NCBI RefSeq assembly: GCF_003248505.1
Contig: NZ_QFOA01000002.1
Coordinates: forward strand, 1 to 64,000
Origin: Sphingobium sp.
Lineage (GTDB): Bacteria; Pseudomonadota; Alphaproteobacteria; Sphingomonadales; Sphingomonadaceae
Length of the DNA stretch: 64,000 nucleotides
Direction: 5' to 3'
A model generated the notes under the pieces. That model was not told the origin of the DNA. It did not search any database and saw nothing but the letters and a program-made list of their open reading frames with translations. This document shows, piece after piece, positions 53,144 to 61,414 of this stretch; the stretch's first letter is position 1; every line of letters begins with the position of its first letter. A program made the position numbers and the translations under genes.

Positions 53144-54591
53144 TGGTGCAGGGGACGGGGTCCGATGTCGGCAAGTCGGTGCTGGTGGCGGGTTTGTGCC
53201 GCGCGCTTGCCAATCGGGGGCTGCGTGTCCTGCCGTTCAAGCCTCAGAACATGTCGAACAATGCGGCGGTGACCGCCGACGGCGGAGAGATCGGGCGCGC
53301 GCAGGCCTTGCAGGCTCTCGCCGCCAGGGCCGAACTCCACACCGACATGAACCCCGTCCTGCTGAAGCCCGAGGCGGACCGGACATCCCAACTGGTCGTG
53401 CATGGCAAGGTGCGCGGCAGGCTGGGCGCGGCGAACTTCCGGGAGGGCCGGCGTACCCTCCTGCCCGAGGTTCTCGATAGCTGGCGGCGCTTGCAGGCTC
53501 GCTGCGATATCGTCGTGGTCGAGGGAGCGGGGTCGCCAGCCGAAATCAACCTGCGGGACGGCGATATCGCCAATATGGGCTTCGCGCGGGCGGCCGACCT
53601 GCCGGTCGTGCTGGTGGGCGACATCGACCGGGGCGGGGTGATCGCCTCTCTGGTCGGAACGCGTGCGGTGATCGATCCGCAGGATGCCGCGATGATCCGG
53701 GGCTTCATCGTCAACAAGTTTCGCGGCGATCCTGCCCTGTTCGCCGATGGCTACGCGGCGATAGAGCGCCTTTCTGGCTGGCGCGGTCTGGGGCTGGTTC
53801 CGTGGCTGCCATGCGTCGCCACCCTGCCGAGCGAAGACGCGGTGGCGCTCGACCGCGTGCGGCCGGGACGATCCGGGCGCAGGATGATTGCCTGCCCCAT
53901 GTTCCCACGCATCGCCAATTTCGACGATCTCGACCCGTTGCGGCACGAACCCGATGTCGAGCTGGCGATGGTGCCGCCTGGCCAGTCCATTCCGCCGGAG
54001 GCGGACCTGATCCTGCTACCGGGTTCTAAAGCCACCATCGCCGACCTCGCATTCGTTCGCGAACAGGGCTGGGACATCGACATTCTGCATCATCACCGGC
54101 AGGGGGGGGCTGTGTTCGGCATCTGCGGCGGTTACCAGATGCTGGGGCGCACGATCGCCGATCCCCTCGGTATAGAGGGCGCTGCGGGCCGTGTTGCGGG
54201 CCTTGGCCTGCTCGACGTGAAAACCGAACTCACCCCGCGCAAGGCGCTTCGCAAGGTAGCCGGTGTCGCGCTGGATGTTCCGTTCGATGGGTATGAGATG
54301 CATCTGGGTGAAACGAGCGGACCGGACTGCACGCAGCCCTTCGCCCGTTTACGGGACGGTGGCAGCGACGGGGCGATCAGCAGGGACGGGCGTGTCCTCG
54401 GCACTTATTGCCATGGTCTTTTGAGCGGACCAGCCCTGCGTCATGCGCTGTTGGGGCGGATCGGCGCGCGCAGCGACGGGGTGGACCATGCCGAACGAGT
54501 GGACACCGCGCTCGACCAGCTTGCCACAGCGCTGGAGGAGCATGTCGATATCGATGCGCTGGTCGCCTTGGCACAGGGGGCGGGGCGATGA
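53131..54591 (+). CDS. cobQ: CobQ, adenosylcobyric acid synthase (glutamine-hydrolysing)
   Basis: 486 residues. ATP-binding N-terminal domain (MVQGTGSDVGKSVLVAGLCRALANRGLRVLPFKPQNMSNNAAVT) and a class-I-like glutamine amidotransferase domain with Cys332 (VFGICGGYQMLG) and the histidine in YCHGLLSG. It amidates the b, d, e and g carboxylates of adenosylcobyrinic acid a,c-diamide. Its presence without corrin-ring genes nearby leaves its substrate source open. Its stop overlaps cobU by 4 bases. Confidence 0.96.
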   Translation: MAGLMVQGTGSDVGKSVLVAGLCRALANRGLRVLPFKPQNMSNNAAVTADGGEIGRAQALQALAARAELHTDMNPVLLKPEADRTSQLVVHGKVRGRLGAANFREGRRTLLPEVLDSWRRLQARCDIVVVEGAGSPAEINLRDGDIANMGFARAADLPVVLVGDIDRGGVIASLVGTRAVIDPQDAAMIRGFIVNKFRGDPALFADGYAAIERLSGWRGLGLVPWLPCVATLPSEDAVALDRVRPGRSGRRMIACPMFPRIANFDDLDPLRHEPDVELAMVPPGQSIPPEADLILLPGSKATIADLAFVREQGWDIDILHHHRQGGAVFGICGGYQMLGRTIADPLGIEGAAGRVAGLGLLDVKTELTPRKALRKVAGVALDVPFDGYEMHLGETSGPDCTQPFARLRDGGSDGAISRDGRVLGTYCHGLLSGPALRHALLGRIGARSDGVDHAERVDTALDQLATALEEHVDIDALVALAQGAGR

Positions 54592-55097
54592 CGCGGCTGC
54601 TGGTGCTGGGCGGCGCACGGTCGGGCAAGAGCCGCTACGCGCAGGCGCGCTGCGAAGCCATCGGAGGCAGGCTGATCTATATCGCCACCGGGCAGGCGGG
54701 CGACGATGAAATGGCCGATCGCATCGCACGCCATCGGGCCGACCGCGGTTCTTGCTGGGAAACCGTCGAAGCCCCGGTCGACCTGGCCGCCGCGATCGCG
54801 GCTGCATCCCGTCGCGCCGACGCGGTACTGGTCGATTGCCTGACATTGTGGCTGTCCAACCTCATGCTGGGCGGGCACGACCTGTCAGAGGCACGCGCGA
54901 TGCTGGCACAGGCAGTGCGCGAGGCGCACGTGCCGCTGGTGCTGATCGCGAACGAGGTGGGGCTGGGCATCGTGCCGGACAACGCGCTTGCCCGCCGTTT
55001 TCGCGACGAAGCGGGATGGCTCAATCAACAGATCGCCGCAATCGCGGACGAAGTCGTGCTGGTGGCTGCCGGACTTTCGTTGCCGCTGAAGCGCTGA
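54588..55097 (+). CDS. cobU: CobU, adenosylcobinamide kinase / adenosylcobinamide-phosphate guanylyltransferase
   Basis: 169 residues. Walker-type P-loop GGARSGKSRYAQ at 8-19, YIATGQAGDDEMADRIARHRADR (guanylylated-histidine region), VLVDCLTLWLSNLM, and ANEVGLGIVPDNALARRFRDEAGWLNQ. It phosphorylates adenosylcobinamide and transfers GMP, feeding CobS, and is essential for salvage of cobinamide. Last gene of the operon; it converges on metQ 22 bases away. Confidence 0.96.
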   Translation: MTRLLVLGGARSGKSRYAQARCEAIGGRLIYIATGQAGDDEMADRIARHRADRGSCWETVEAPVDLAAAIAAASRRADAVLVDCLTLWLSNLMLGGHDLSEARAMLAQAVREAHVPLVLIANEVGLGIVPDNALARRFRDEAGWLNQQIAAIADEVVLVAAGLSLPLKR

Positions 55098-55119
55098 CAT
55101 CCGGGCGCGGTCCCGCCGA

Positions 55120-55923
55120 TCAGAACGCGGGCAGCACCGCGCCCTTGTAATGATCGGCCATGTAACGCTTCACATCCTCGCTCTGCAGCGCAGCGACCAG
55201 TTTCTGCACACGCGGATCCTTGGCGGCGTCGTCCCTACCCACGACATAATTGATATACGGCGAACGGCTGTCCTCAATGGCGAGCGCATCGCGGATGGGA
55301 TTGAGCTTCGCGTCCAGCGCGAAGTTGGTGTTGATAAGCGCCAGATCGACTTCGTCCAGCGTGCGCGGCAAGGTTGCCGACTCAAGTTCGCGGAACACCA
55401 GCTTGCGGGGGTTGGCGGTCACGTCGCGGATCGTGGAAAGCGGGTTTTTCGGGTCCTTCAGCGACACCAGGCCCGCCTTTTGCAACAGCAGCAGCGCCCG
55501 GCCCCCATTGCTCGGCTCGTTGGGGATGGCGACGACAGCGCCGACCGGCAACAGGTCCAGCGCCTTCCACTTGCGCGAATAGGCGCCTAGCGGTTCGATA
55601 TGGATGCCCGCGATGGGGACGAGGTGCGTGTGATGCGCCTCGTTGAATTCCTTGAGGTAAGGGCCGGTCTGGAAATAGCTGACCTTGATCTGGCCCTGTT
55701 CCACTTGAAGGTTGGGCTGCACATAATCGTTGAATACCCGGATATCGAGGTTGACGCCCTCCTTCGCCAGCGCGGGCTTGATATGCTCCAGGATTTCGGC
55801 GTGCGGCACGGCGGTCGCGGCGACCGTCAGCGTGGCGGGATCGGACGAGGCGTCCTTTGTCGAGCCACCGCAGGCGGCAACGAAGAGAGCGGGCAGCAGG
55901 ATCAGCAGGGCACGGCGTTTCAT
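55120..55923 (-). CDS. metQ: MetQ, methionine ABC transporter substrate-binding lipoprotein
   Basis: 267 residues from ATG 55923; the frame is open far upstream to 56709 through metI and is rejected there. Lipoprotein signal MKRRALLILLPALFVAACGG with lipid-modified Cys18. NlpA family: LTVAATAVPHAEILEHIKPALAKEGVNLDIRVFNDYVQPNLQVEQGQIKVSYFQTGPYLKEF. It binds methionine in the periplasm. Last gene of metN-metI-metQ. Confidence 0.94.
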   Translation of the reverse strand: MKRRALLILLPALFVAACGGSTKDASSDPATLTVAATAVPHAEILEHIKPALAKEGVNLDIRVFNDYVQPNLQVEQGQIKVSYFQTGPYLKEFNEAHHTHLVPIAGIHIEPLGAYSRKWKALDLLPVGAVVAIPNEPSNGGRALLLLQKAGLVSLKDPKNPLSTIRDVTANPRKLVFRELESATLPRTLDEVDLALINTNFALDAKLNPIRDALAIEDSRSPYINYVVGRDDAAKDPRVQKLVAALQSEDVKRYMADHYKGAVLPAF

Positions 55924-55931
55924 CGGGATTC

Positions 55932-56600
55932 CTATCGGTGATCGACCCGGCGGGCGAGCCAGTCGCCGGACCATTGAATGAGTTGGACCAGCAGCACGAG
56001 CAGCGCGACGGTCACAAGCATGACGTCCGCCTGGAACCGCTGATATCCGTAACGAATGGCAAGATCGCCGAGGCCGCCGGCACCCACGACCCCGGCCATG
56101 GCGGTGAAGGAAACGAGCGCGATGGCGGTCACGGTCGCGCCGGAGACGAGGCCGGGGAGCGCTTCGGGCAAGAGCACTTTCCCTATGATCTGCCCTCGCG
56201 TCGCGCCCATCGCTTGCGCCGCTTCGATCGTGGAGCGCGGAATGTCGCGCAGCGCGGTCTCGACCAGCCGCGCGTAAAAGGGGGCAGCGCCCGCTACCAG
56301 GGGCGGGATCGCTCCCGCGACGCCGAGCGACGTTCCTACGATCAGCAACGTCAGCGGGATCATCACGATCAGCAGGATGACGAACGGAATGGAGCGCAGA
56401 ATGTTGACCGCGATGCCGAGCAGGCGGTTCGCGACGCGGCTCTGGGCGATCTGCCCGTCGTCGGTCAGGAACAGCAGGACGCCGAGCGGCACCCCCAGCA
56501 GCAACGTCAGCAAAAGCGATCCGCCCAGCATCAGCAGCGTATCGCCCGTAGCCTGGGCGATGTCGGGCCAGGAAATATTCTGGAAAAAGCCGTCCTGCAT
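55932..56600 (-). CDS. metI: MetI, methionine ABC transporter permease
   Basis: 222 residues, about five membrane helices. The permease loop EAAQAMGATRGQIIGKVLLPEALPGLVSGATVTAIALVSFTAMAGVVGAGGLGDLAIRYGYQRF is diagnostic of MetI. Start ATG 56600 overlaps the metN stop (TGATG); a GTG one codon earlier is an alternative. metQ begins 9 bases downstream. Confidence 0.95.
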   Translation of the reverse strand: MQDGFFQNISWPDIAQATGDTLLMLGGSLLLTLLLGVPLGVLLFLTDDGQIAQSRVANRLLGIAVNILRSIPFVILLIVMIPLTLLIVGTSLGVAGAIPPLVAGAAPFYARLVETALRDIPRSTIEAAQAMGATRGQIIGKVLLPEALPGLVSGATVTAIALVSFTAMAGVVGAGGLGDLAIRYGYQRFQADVMLVTVALLVLLVQLIQWSGDWLARRVDHR

Positions 56601-57328
56601 CACCCGTCCTGCCCCAGCAGCGCCATCGTGGCCGCTTCGCTCGACCCTGAAAAGATCGTGCCGACCGGCCCGGCTTCCACCAGCGCCCCCTGATCGAGCA
56701 CGGCAACATGGTCGCAGATCGCGCGAACGACCTCCATCTCGTGAGTGATGAGGACGATGGTCAGACCCATTTCGCGATTGAGGTCAGCCAGCAGCGCCAG
56801 CACCGACCGGGTGGTTTCGGGATCGAGCGCGCTGGTCGCTTCGTCACACAGCAGGATGTCGGGCCGGGTCGCCAGGGCGCGGGCGATGCCGACACGCTGG
56901 CGCTGGCCGCCCGACAGGCGCGCGGGATAGGCGTTCGCGCGGTCGGTCAGCCCTACGCGCTCCAGCAGTTCCGAGACACGCGCATCCCGCTCCCCCCGGG
57001 GAACCCCCGCCAGTTCGAGCGGCAAAGCGACATTGCCCGCGATGGTGCGGTTGGCCATCAGACCGAACGACTGAAAGATCATGCCGACACGTCGCCGCAG
57101 AATGCGCAGCCCGGCGCGATCCATCGCGGCCAAAGGCTGACCGTCGATCAGCACTTCGCCTTCGCTGGGGCGTTCAAGGCCGTTGATCAGGCGCAATAGT
57201 GTGGATTTGCCCGCACCGGAACGGCCGATGATGCCGAATATCCCGCCCTGTCGAACGGTCAGGTGGATGTCACGCAGCGCGGTCGTGCCGTCCGGGAAGC
57301 GCTTTGTAAGGGAACGCAATTCGATCAT
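56600..57328 (-). CDS. metN: MetN, methionine ABC transporter ATPase (short form)
   Basis: 242 residues. Walker A GRSGAGKST, Q-loop MIFQSFGLM, signature LSGGQRQR, Walker B ILLCDEATSALD, and switch histidine THEMEV. Classical MetN is about 340 residues with a C-terminal NIL (ACT-like) domain that binds methionine and inhibits transport; here the protein ends right after the ATPase domain (GTIFSGSSEAATMALLGQDG), so trans-inhibition is not expected. No SAM riboswitch was seen upstream and the ribosome site is weak. Confidence 0.92.
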   Translation of the reverse strand: MIELRSLTKRFPDGTTALRDIHLTVRQGGIFGIIGRSGAGKSTLLRLINGLERPSEGEVLIDGQPLAAMDRAGLRILRRRVGMIFQSFGLMANRTIAGNVALPLELAGVPRGERDARVSELLERVGLTDRANAYPARLSGGQRQRVGIARALATRPDILLCDEATSALDPETTRSVLALLADLNREMGLTIVLITHEMEVVRAICDHVAVLDQGALVEAGPVGTIFSGSSEAATMALLGQDG

Positions 57329-57519
57329 GTTGCGCTCGCCCTACCATATTCGGCTGGGGAGGAAAGGGGATCGAATGGGGAAGGGGAGCAGGCAGTCATC
57401 GGGCGCACAATTTGGTATCGCACTCGACCTTATCTGCATTTGTCCACCGATCAAGTAGAAATAGCGGCGGCTCGCCACATCCGGGCAGCGATTGACAACC
57501 TGACAGTCTCACCTACAAA

Positions 57520-57533
57520 TGGTAACGATACCA
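57520..57533. promoter_or_regulatory. LacI-type operator upstream of GH115 gene
   Basis: TGGTAACGATACCA, identical to the site before the GH2 gene. It is 22 bases after a TTGACA (57492-57497), so it overlaps the likely -10/+1, and it ends 15 bases before the start codon. Confidence 0.75.
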
Positions 57534-57548
57534 TCGATGTGGAGAGAG

Positions 57549-60161
57549 ATGATGACCCAAGGGGGAAGGTTCCGCCTTTCGCGCCGGACGATGCTCGGAG
57601 GGTCCGCCGTGCTGGCCGCTGCGGCATCCCGACCCGGTGTTGCCATGGCTGCCGACGCGATCTCCTTCCCCGTCGTTGCAAACGGAATCCCCGCCAACGT
57701 CCTGATCGATGCCGCCGCCGACCCCGCAGTCCAGAATGTCGCTGCCAGCTTCAAGGCGGATCTCGACAGGGTCAGCGACGGCAACGCGCTGTTGCTGAAG
57801 GATCGCCCCGACCCGGATCGCCGACCGCTGGTCGTCATCGGCGTGGTCGGGCAAAGCGCCCTCATCGACCGGCTCGTCGCGGACGGCAGGCTGTCCGTCG
57901 ATGACCTCAAGGGCCGCTGGGAAGCCTTTCGCCGAGTGGTTGTGCGCAACCCCTTCCCCGGCGTCCGCGACGCACTGTTCGTGATCGGCTCGGACCGTCG
58001 CGGAGCGGTCTATGGCACTTACGATCTGTCGGAGCGGATGGGCGTGTCGCCCTGGCATTGGTTCGCCGACGTGCCCGTCGTGCAACGCCGCGACCTCAGG
58101 CTCCCGATCCCGCGCGCGCTGGACGAGCCCAAGGTGCGCTATCGCGGCTTCTTCATCAATGACGAGGACCCATGCCTCAGCGGCTGGGCACGCAAGGCGT
58201 TCGGCGGCGTGAACGCGGCAATGTATGCGCATGTCTTCGAACTGCTGTTGCGCATGAAGGGCAATTATCTCTGGCCGGCCATGTGGGGCAAGGCGTTCGC
58301 GCTCGACGACCCGAACAATGTCGCGCTGGCCGATTCCATGGGCGTGGTCATGGGCAATTCCCACCACGAGCCGATGTTGCGTGCGCAGAGCGAATGGCAC
58401 CGTGGGCCGGACCGCGGGCAGGGGCCGTGGGACTATGCGCGCAACCGGGAGAATCTTCGGACATTCTGGCGCGGCGGTATCGAGCGGATGATGTCGAAGG
58501 GCGATGGACGCGGCTATGAATCGGTCGTGACCGTCGGCATGCGCGGCGATGGCGACGAGGCGATGGGCGAGGGCACCGCGATCGGACTGCTGGAGGGCGT
58601 GGTCAGCGACCAGCGGCGCATCATTGCGGAGGTGACGGGCCGCCCGGCTGAAAAGCAGCCTCAGCTCTGGGCACTCTACAAGGAGGTTCAGGATTATTAC
58701 GACCGGGGCATGAAGGTGCCGGACGATGTCATCCTGCTGTTTTCCGATGACAACTGGGGTCAGATCCGTCGCCTGCCGCCACCCGGATCGCCCCGGCGGC
58801 AGGGCGGCTACGGCGTTTACTATCATTTCGACTATGTCGGCGGTCCGCGCAATTACAAGTGGATCAACACCAACCAGGTCGAAAAGGTCTGGCAGCAGAT
58901 GGACCTGGCCTATCGACGCGATGCGCGGGCGATGTGGATCGTCAATGTGGGCGATATCAAGCCCATGGAATATCCGCTCGGCTTCTTCCTTGCGATGGCA
59001 TGGAACCCAGAGGCGATGGACTCCGCCCGCCTTGCATCCTATCCGCGCGAGTGGGCAGCGGCGACCTTCGGGGCGGAGCATGGGGACACCATCGGCCGCA
59101 TGGTCACCGACTATGGCCGATATGCCGCGCGCCGCAAACCCGAACTGATCGACCAGGACAGCTTTCCGCTAGGCGGCGTGACCGCTCAAGGGCTGGACGG
59201 TGGCGAATTCGGCGAGTTGGTGGCGCAGTGGGATGCGCTGGAAACGCAGATGCTGCGCGTTCGCGACGGGCTGCGCGCCGACCAGCGTGCTGCCTATTTC
59301 CAACTGCTGGAATATCCGATCTGCGCGCTGGCAAATCTTTATCGCCTCTATTACGCCACCGCCTGGAACCGGGCGCTTGCGGCCGACAACGACCCGCGCG
59401 CCAATTATTTCGCCGATCAGGTGGAGCGGACCTTTGCGCGCGACGCTGACCTGACGCGCCAATATCACAGCATCAACGGTGGCAAATGGGACGGCATGAT
59501 GGCGCAGGTTCACATGAGCTACGTCACTTGGAACGACCCCACGCGGCAGACGATGCCCAGCATCGTGCGCGTGGGCGCCGACACGCCGACGGATCGGCAA
59601 AAGATCGTACCCCGCTTCGTACCCAGAAGCCCGGCGCCCGCCGGGGTTGCCGCGATCGAGGCCGTTGCCTTCACCCGTACGGGATCGGGGCAGGGGCTGC
59701 GGTGGACGCGCATCCCGCATCTGGGGCGCACGCAAGGCGCGTTGGTGGCGTTGCCGCAGGGATTGCCGCCGACCGGGATAGAGGATGGCGTCTGGGTCGA
59801 GTATGATACCACGTTGACGAAAGGCGGCGATGGCAGCGTCACGCTCTATCTGGCCCCGACGCTCGACACGTTGGGTGGAAGTGGCGTCAAGCTGGGCTTG
59901 TCCATCGACGATGGCCCGGTCCGGATCGTCGAGGCGCGGCTTGAGCCGACCGGCGGTCCCGAAGACACGGATGCCCAGAAACGCTGGTCGAAGGCGGTAT
60001 CGGACAATGTCGTGGAACTACGCCAGGACGTCGGACCGCTGTCGGCGGGGCGTCACCGTATCCGCATCTGGCGCATCGACGACAATGTCGTCCTGCAAAA
60101 GCTGGTGCTGGCGACCGTGCCTGTCGCACCGTCCTATCTGGGGCCGCCGCCTCCCGCTTGA
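57549..60161 (+). CDS. GH115 xylan alpha-1,2-glucuronidase
   Basis: 870 residues from ATG 57549 (GGAGAG at 57541-57546; ATG 57552 equally possible). The open frame back to 57519 would start inside the operator. N-terminal twin-arginine signal (RLSRRTMLGGSAVLAAAASRPG). GH115 blocks: YGTYDLSERMGVSPWHWFADVPV, VRYRGFFINDEDPCLSGWARKAFGG, HVFELLLRMKGNYLWPAMWGKAFALDDP, GVVMGNSHHEPMLRAQSEW, and the C-terminal substrate-clamping domain. GH115 removes (4-O-methyl)glucuronic acid from internal xylan residues. It is exported folded via Tat, probably to the periplasm. Operator sharing ties it to the GH2/TBDR locus 17-20 kb away. Confidence 0.92.
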   Translation: MMTQGGRFRLSRRTMLGGSAVLAAAASRPGVAMAADAISFPVVANGIPANVLIDAAADPAVQNVAASFKADLDRVSDGNALLLKDRPDPDRRPLVVIGVVGQSALIDRLVADGRLSVDDLKGRWEAFRRVVVRNPFPGVRDALFVIGSDRRGAVYGTYDLSERMGVSPWHWFADVPVVQRRDLRLPIPRALDEPKVRYRGFFINDEDPCLSGWARKAFGGVNAAMYAHVFELLLRMKGNYLWPAMWGKAFALDDPNNVALADSMGVVMGNSHHEPMLRAQSEWHRGPDRGQGPWDYARNRENLRTFWRGGIERMMSKGDGRGYESVVTVGMRGDGDEAMGEGTAIGLLEGVVSDQRRIIAEVTGRPAEKQPQLWALYKEVQDYYDRGMKVPDDVILLFSDDNWGQIRRLPPPGSPRRQGGYGVYYHFDYVGGPRNYKWINTNQVEKVWQQMDLAYRRDARAMWIVNVGDIKPMEYPLGFFLAMAWNPEAMDSARLASYPREWAAATFGAEHGDTIGRMVTDYGRYAARRKPELIDQDSFPLGGVTAQGLDGGEFGELVAQWDALETQMLRVRDGLRADQRAAYFQLLEYPICALANLYRLYYATAWNRALAADNDPRANYFADQVERTFARDADLTRQYHSINGGKWDGMMAQVHMSYVTWNDPTRQTMPSIVRVGADTPTDRQKIVPRFVPRSPAPAGVAAIEAVAFTRTGSGQGLRWTRIPHLGRTQGALVALPQGLPPTGIEDGVWVEYDTTLTKGGDGSVTLYLAPTLDTLGGSGVKLGLSIDDGPVRIVEARLEPTGGPEDTDAQKRWSKAVSDNVVELRQDVGPLSAGRHRIRIWRIDDNVVLQKLVLATVPVAPSYLGPPPPA

Positions 60162-60167
60162 CGGGGC

Positions 60168-60812
60168 TCAGCAGGCCGACTTCGTGATGCCGGTGACCGG
60201 GTAGATCTGGCTCAGGTCCCGGCTGTCGCGGACATTGTAGGCGGAAACCTCGACGATGTCCTGCATCGACACCGGCAAAAGCCCGATGACGGGCGTATAG
60301 CTATAGGACATTTCGACGAACATCACCGCCGATCCCTTGACCGCCATGATCTTCGATCCCGCCCGGCCCATCCCTTCGAATGCCGTGCCGGTTTCCCCAT
60401 CGCCTTCGACGCCGTAGTGGGACGCATAGGATTTCGATCCGAAGCAGCGCTGCCAGTGAATCCACTGGCCGTTGTCGCCGTTTATCTCCAGGCTCGACAG
60501 GATGATGCGGCTTTTATGCGGCAAATCCATCTGATCTCCCGCTTCCATCGTCGCGCCGATGAACAGGTCGTTGATCTCGGCTTCGCTGACCGGCTTGTTG
60601 GTCAGGACCGACGCATTGCCCATGCGCGAGGCGTTGTCTGCGATCTGCGCCGCGATGTCCGACACGCGTTTTTTGACGACGATGTAGCGGGTATATTCGA
60701 TCCCCAGCGTACCCAGCATTACGACGAAGGGCAGGCAGAGCGCGAATTCGGTCATCGCTATCCCCGACATCGACCGCCAGAGCGAAAGAAGGCGCGCGCG
60801 TATCACAGGCAT
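60168..60812 (-). CDS. TadE/TadG-like pilus assembly protein
   Basis: 214 residues. A short cytoplasmic N-terminus, then GIAMTEFALCLPFVVMLGTLGIEYTRYIV, the TadE-type membrane segment with Glu near its start. The rest is periplasmic, with no known fold by eye and a single conserved-looking C-terminal cysteine. Third of three minus-strand genes; overlaps the previous one by 10 bases. Such proteins support Flp/Tad pili, whose other genes are not in the window. Confidence 0.82.
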   Translation of the reverse strand: MPVIRARLLSLWRSMSGIAMTEFALCLPFVVMLGTLGIEYTRYIVVKKRVSDIAAQIADNASRMGNASVLTNKPVSEAEINDLFIGATMEAGDQMDLPHKSRIILSSLEINGDNGQWIHWQRCFGSKSYASHYGVEGDGETGTAFEGMGRAGSKIMAVKGSAVMFVEMSYSYTPVIGLLPVSMQDIVEVSAYNVRDSRDLSQIYPVTGITKSAC

Positions 60813-61411
60813 TTCCCGAGCGCGACGGCCGCCTGGTCGCCATAGGGCTGGTTACGCAGCACGGTCGACGCTTCGATCACGACATCGTTGGACCAGCCGA
60901 CAAGGCCCGCCATCGGGAATAGCCGGGGATAGCGCAGTCGCGCGGTGTAGACGACGGCGTCGCGCGCATTGCCCTGGCCCGTACGCGCACCATCCAAATC
61001 GCGCCGCCCGTTGCCGTTCCAGTCGTCGAAGCTTTCGCCGTTGTCGCACAACCCGTCATTGTTCGCGTCGATGAACGGTTCCGCCTTCGCCTGCGCGGCC
61101 TGGTAGGTCAGATAGGCCTTGCGCGTGAAATCCACGGTTGCGCCCTGTCCCGCCACGCGCAGCACTTGCGAGCGGACATCTTCGTCGAGTTGATCCTGCC
61201 GCGCCGTGACCGCGGTTTCCAGCGTCGACGACCGCCCCGCCCGCCGCATTTCGCCTTCCAGCACCGAACGGGCATAGAGCTGATGCCCGATGTCGAACAC
61301 CCCCATCAGCAGCGTCAGGAACACCGGCGATATCAACGCGAATTCGACGATGGAGATGCCGCGTTCGTCACGGCGCAGTGTGTGCCGGGGCCTGGATAAT
61401 GGATGCGCCAT
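60803..61411 (-). CDS. TadE-like pilus assembly protein with Ca-binding-like insert
   Basis: 202 residues. The TadE membrane segment RGISIVEFALISPVFLTLLMGVFDIGHQLYARSVLEG follows a basic N-terminus. Around residues 113-138 it has DANNDGLCDNGESFDDWNGNGRRD, a run of Asp/Asn/Gly like calcium-binding loops (dockerin or type-3 repeat style) not usual for TadE. Operon position 2 of 3. Confidence 0.82.
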   Translation of the reverse strand: MAHPLSRPRHTLRRDERGISIVEFALISPVFLTLLMGVFDIGHQLYARSVLEGEMRRAGRSSTLETAVTARQDQLDEDVRSQVLRVAGQGATVDFTRKAYLTYQAAQAKAEPFIDANNDGLCDNGESFDDWNGNGRRDLDGARTGQGNARDAVVYTARLRYPRLFPMAGLVGWSNDVVIEASTVLRNQPYGDQAAVALGKCL

Positions 61412-61414
61412 GGG

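Noticed and set aside
55924..56709. N-terminal extension of metQ to 529 codons
   Set aside because: The extra part is Arg-rich out-of-frame metI/metN sequence; the lipoprotein signal at 55923 fixes the start.
57329..57480. SAM riboswitch upstream of metN
   Set aside because: Looked for SAM-II and SAM-I hallmarks on the minus strand and found none.
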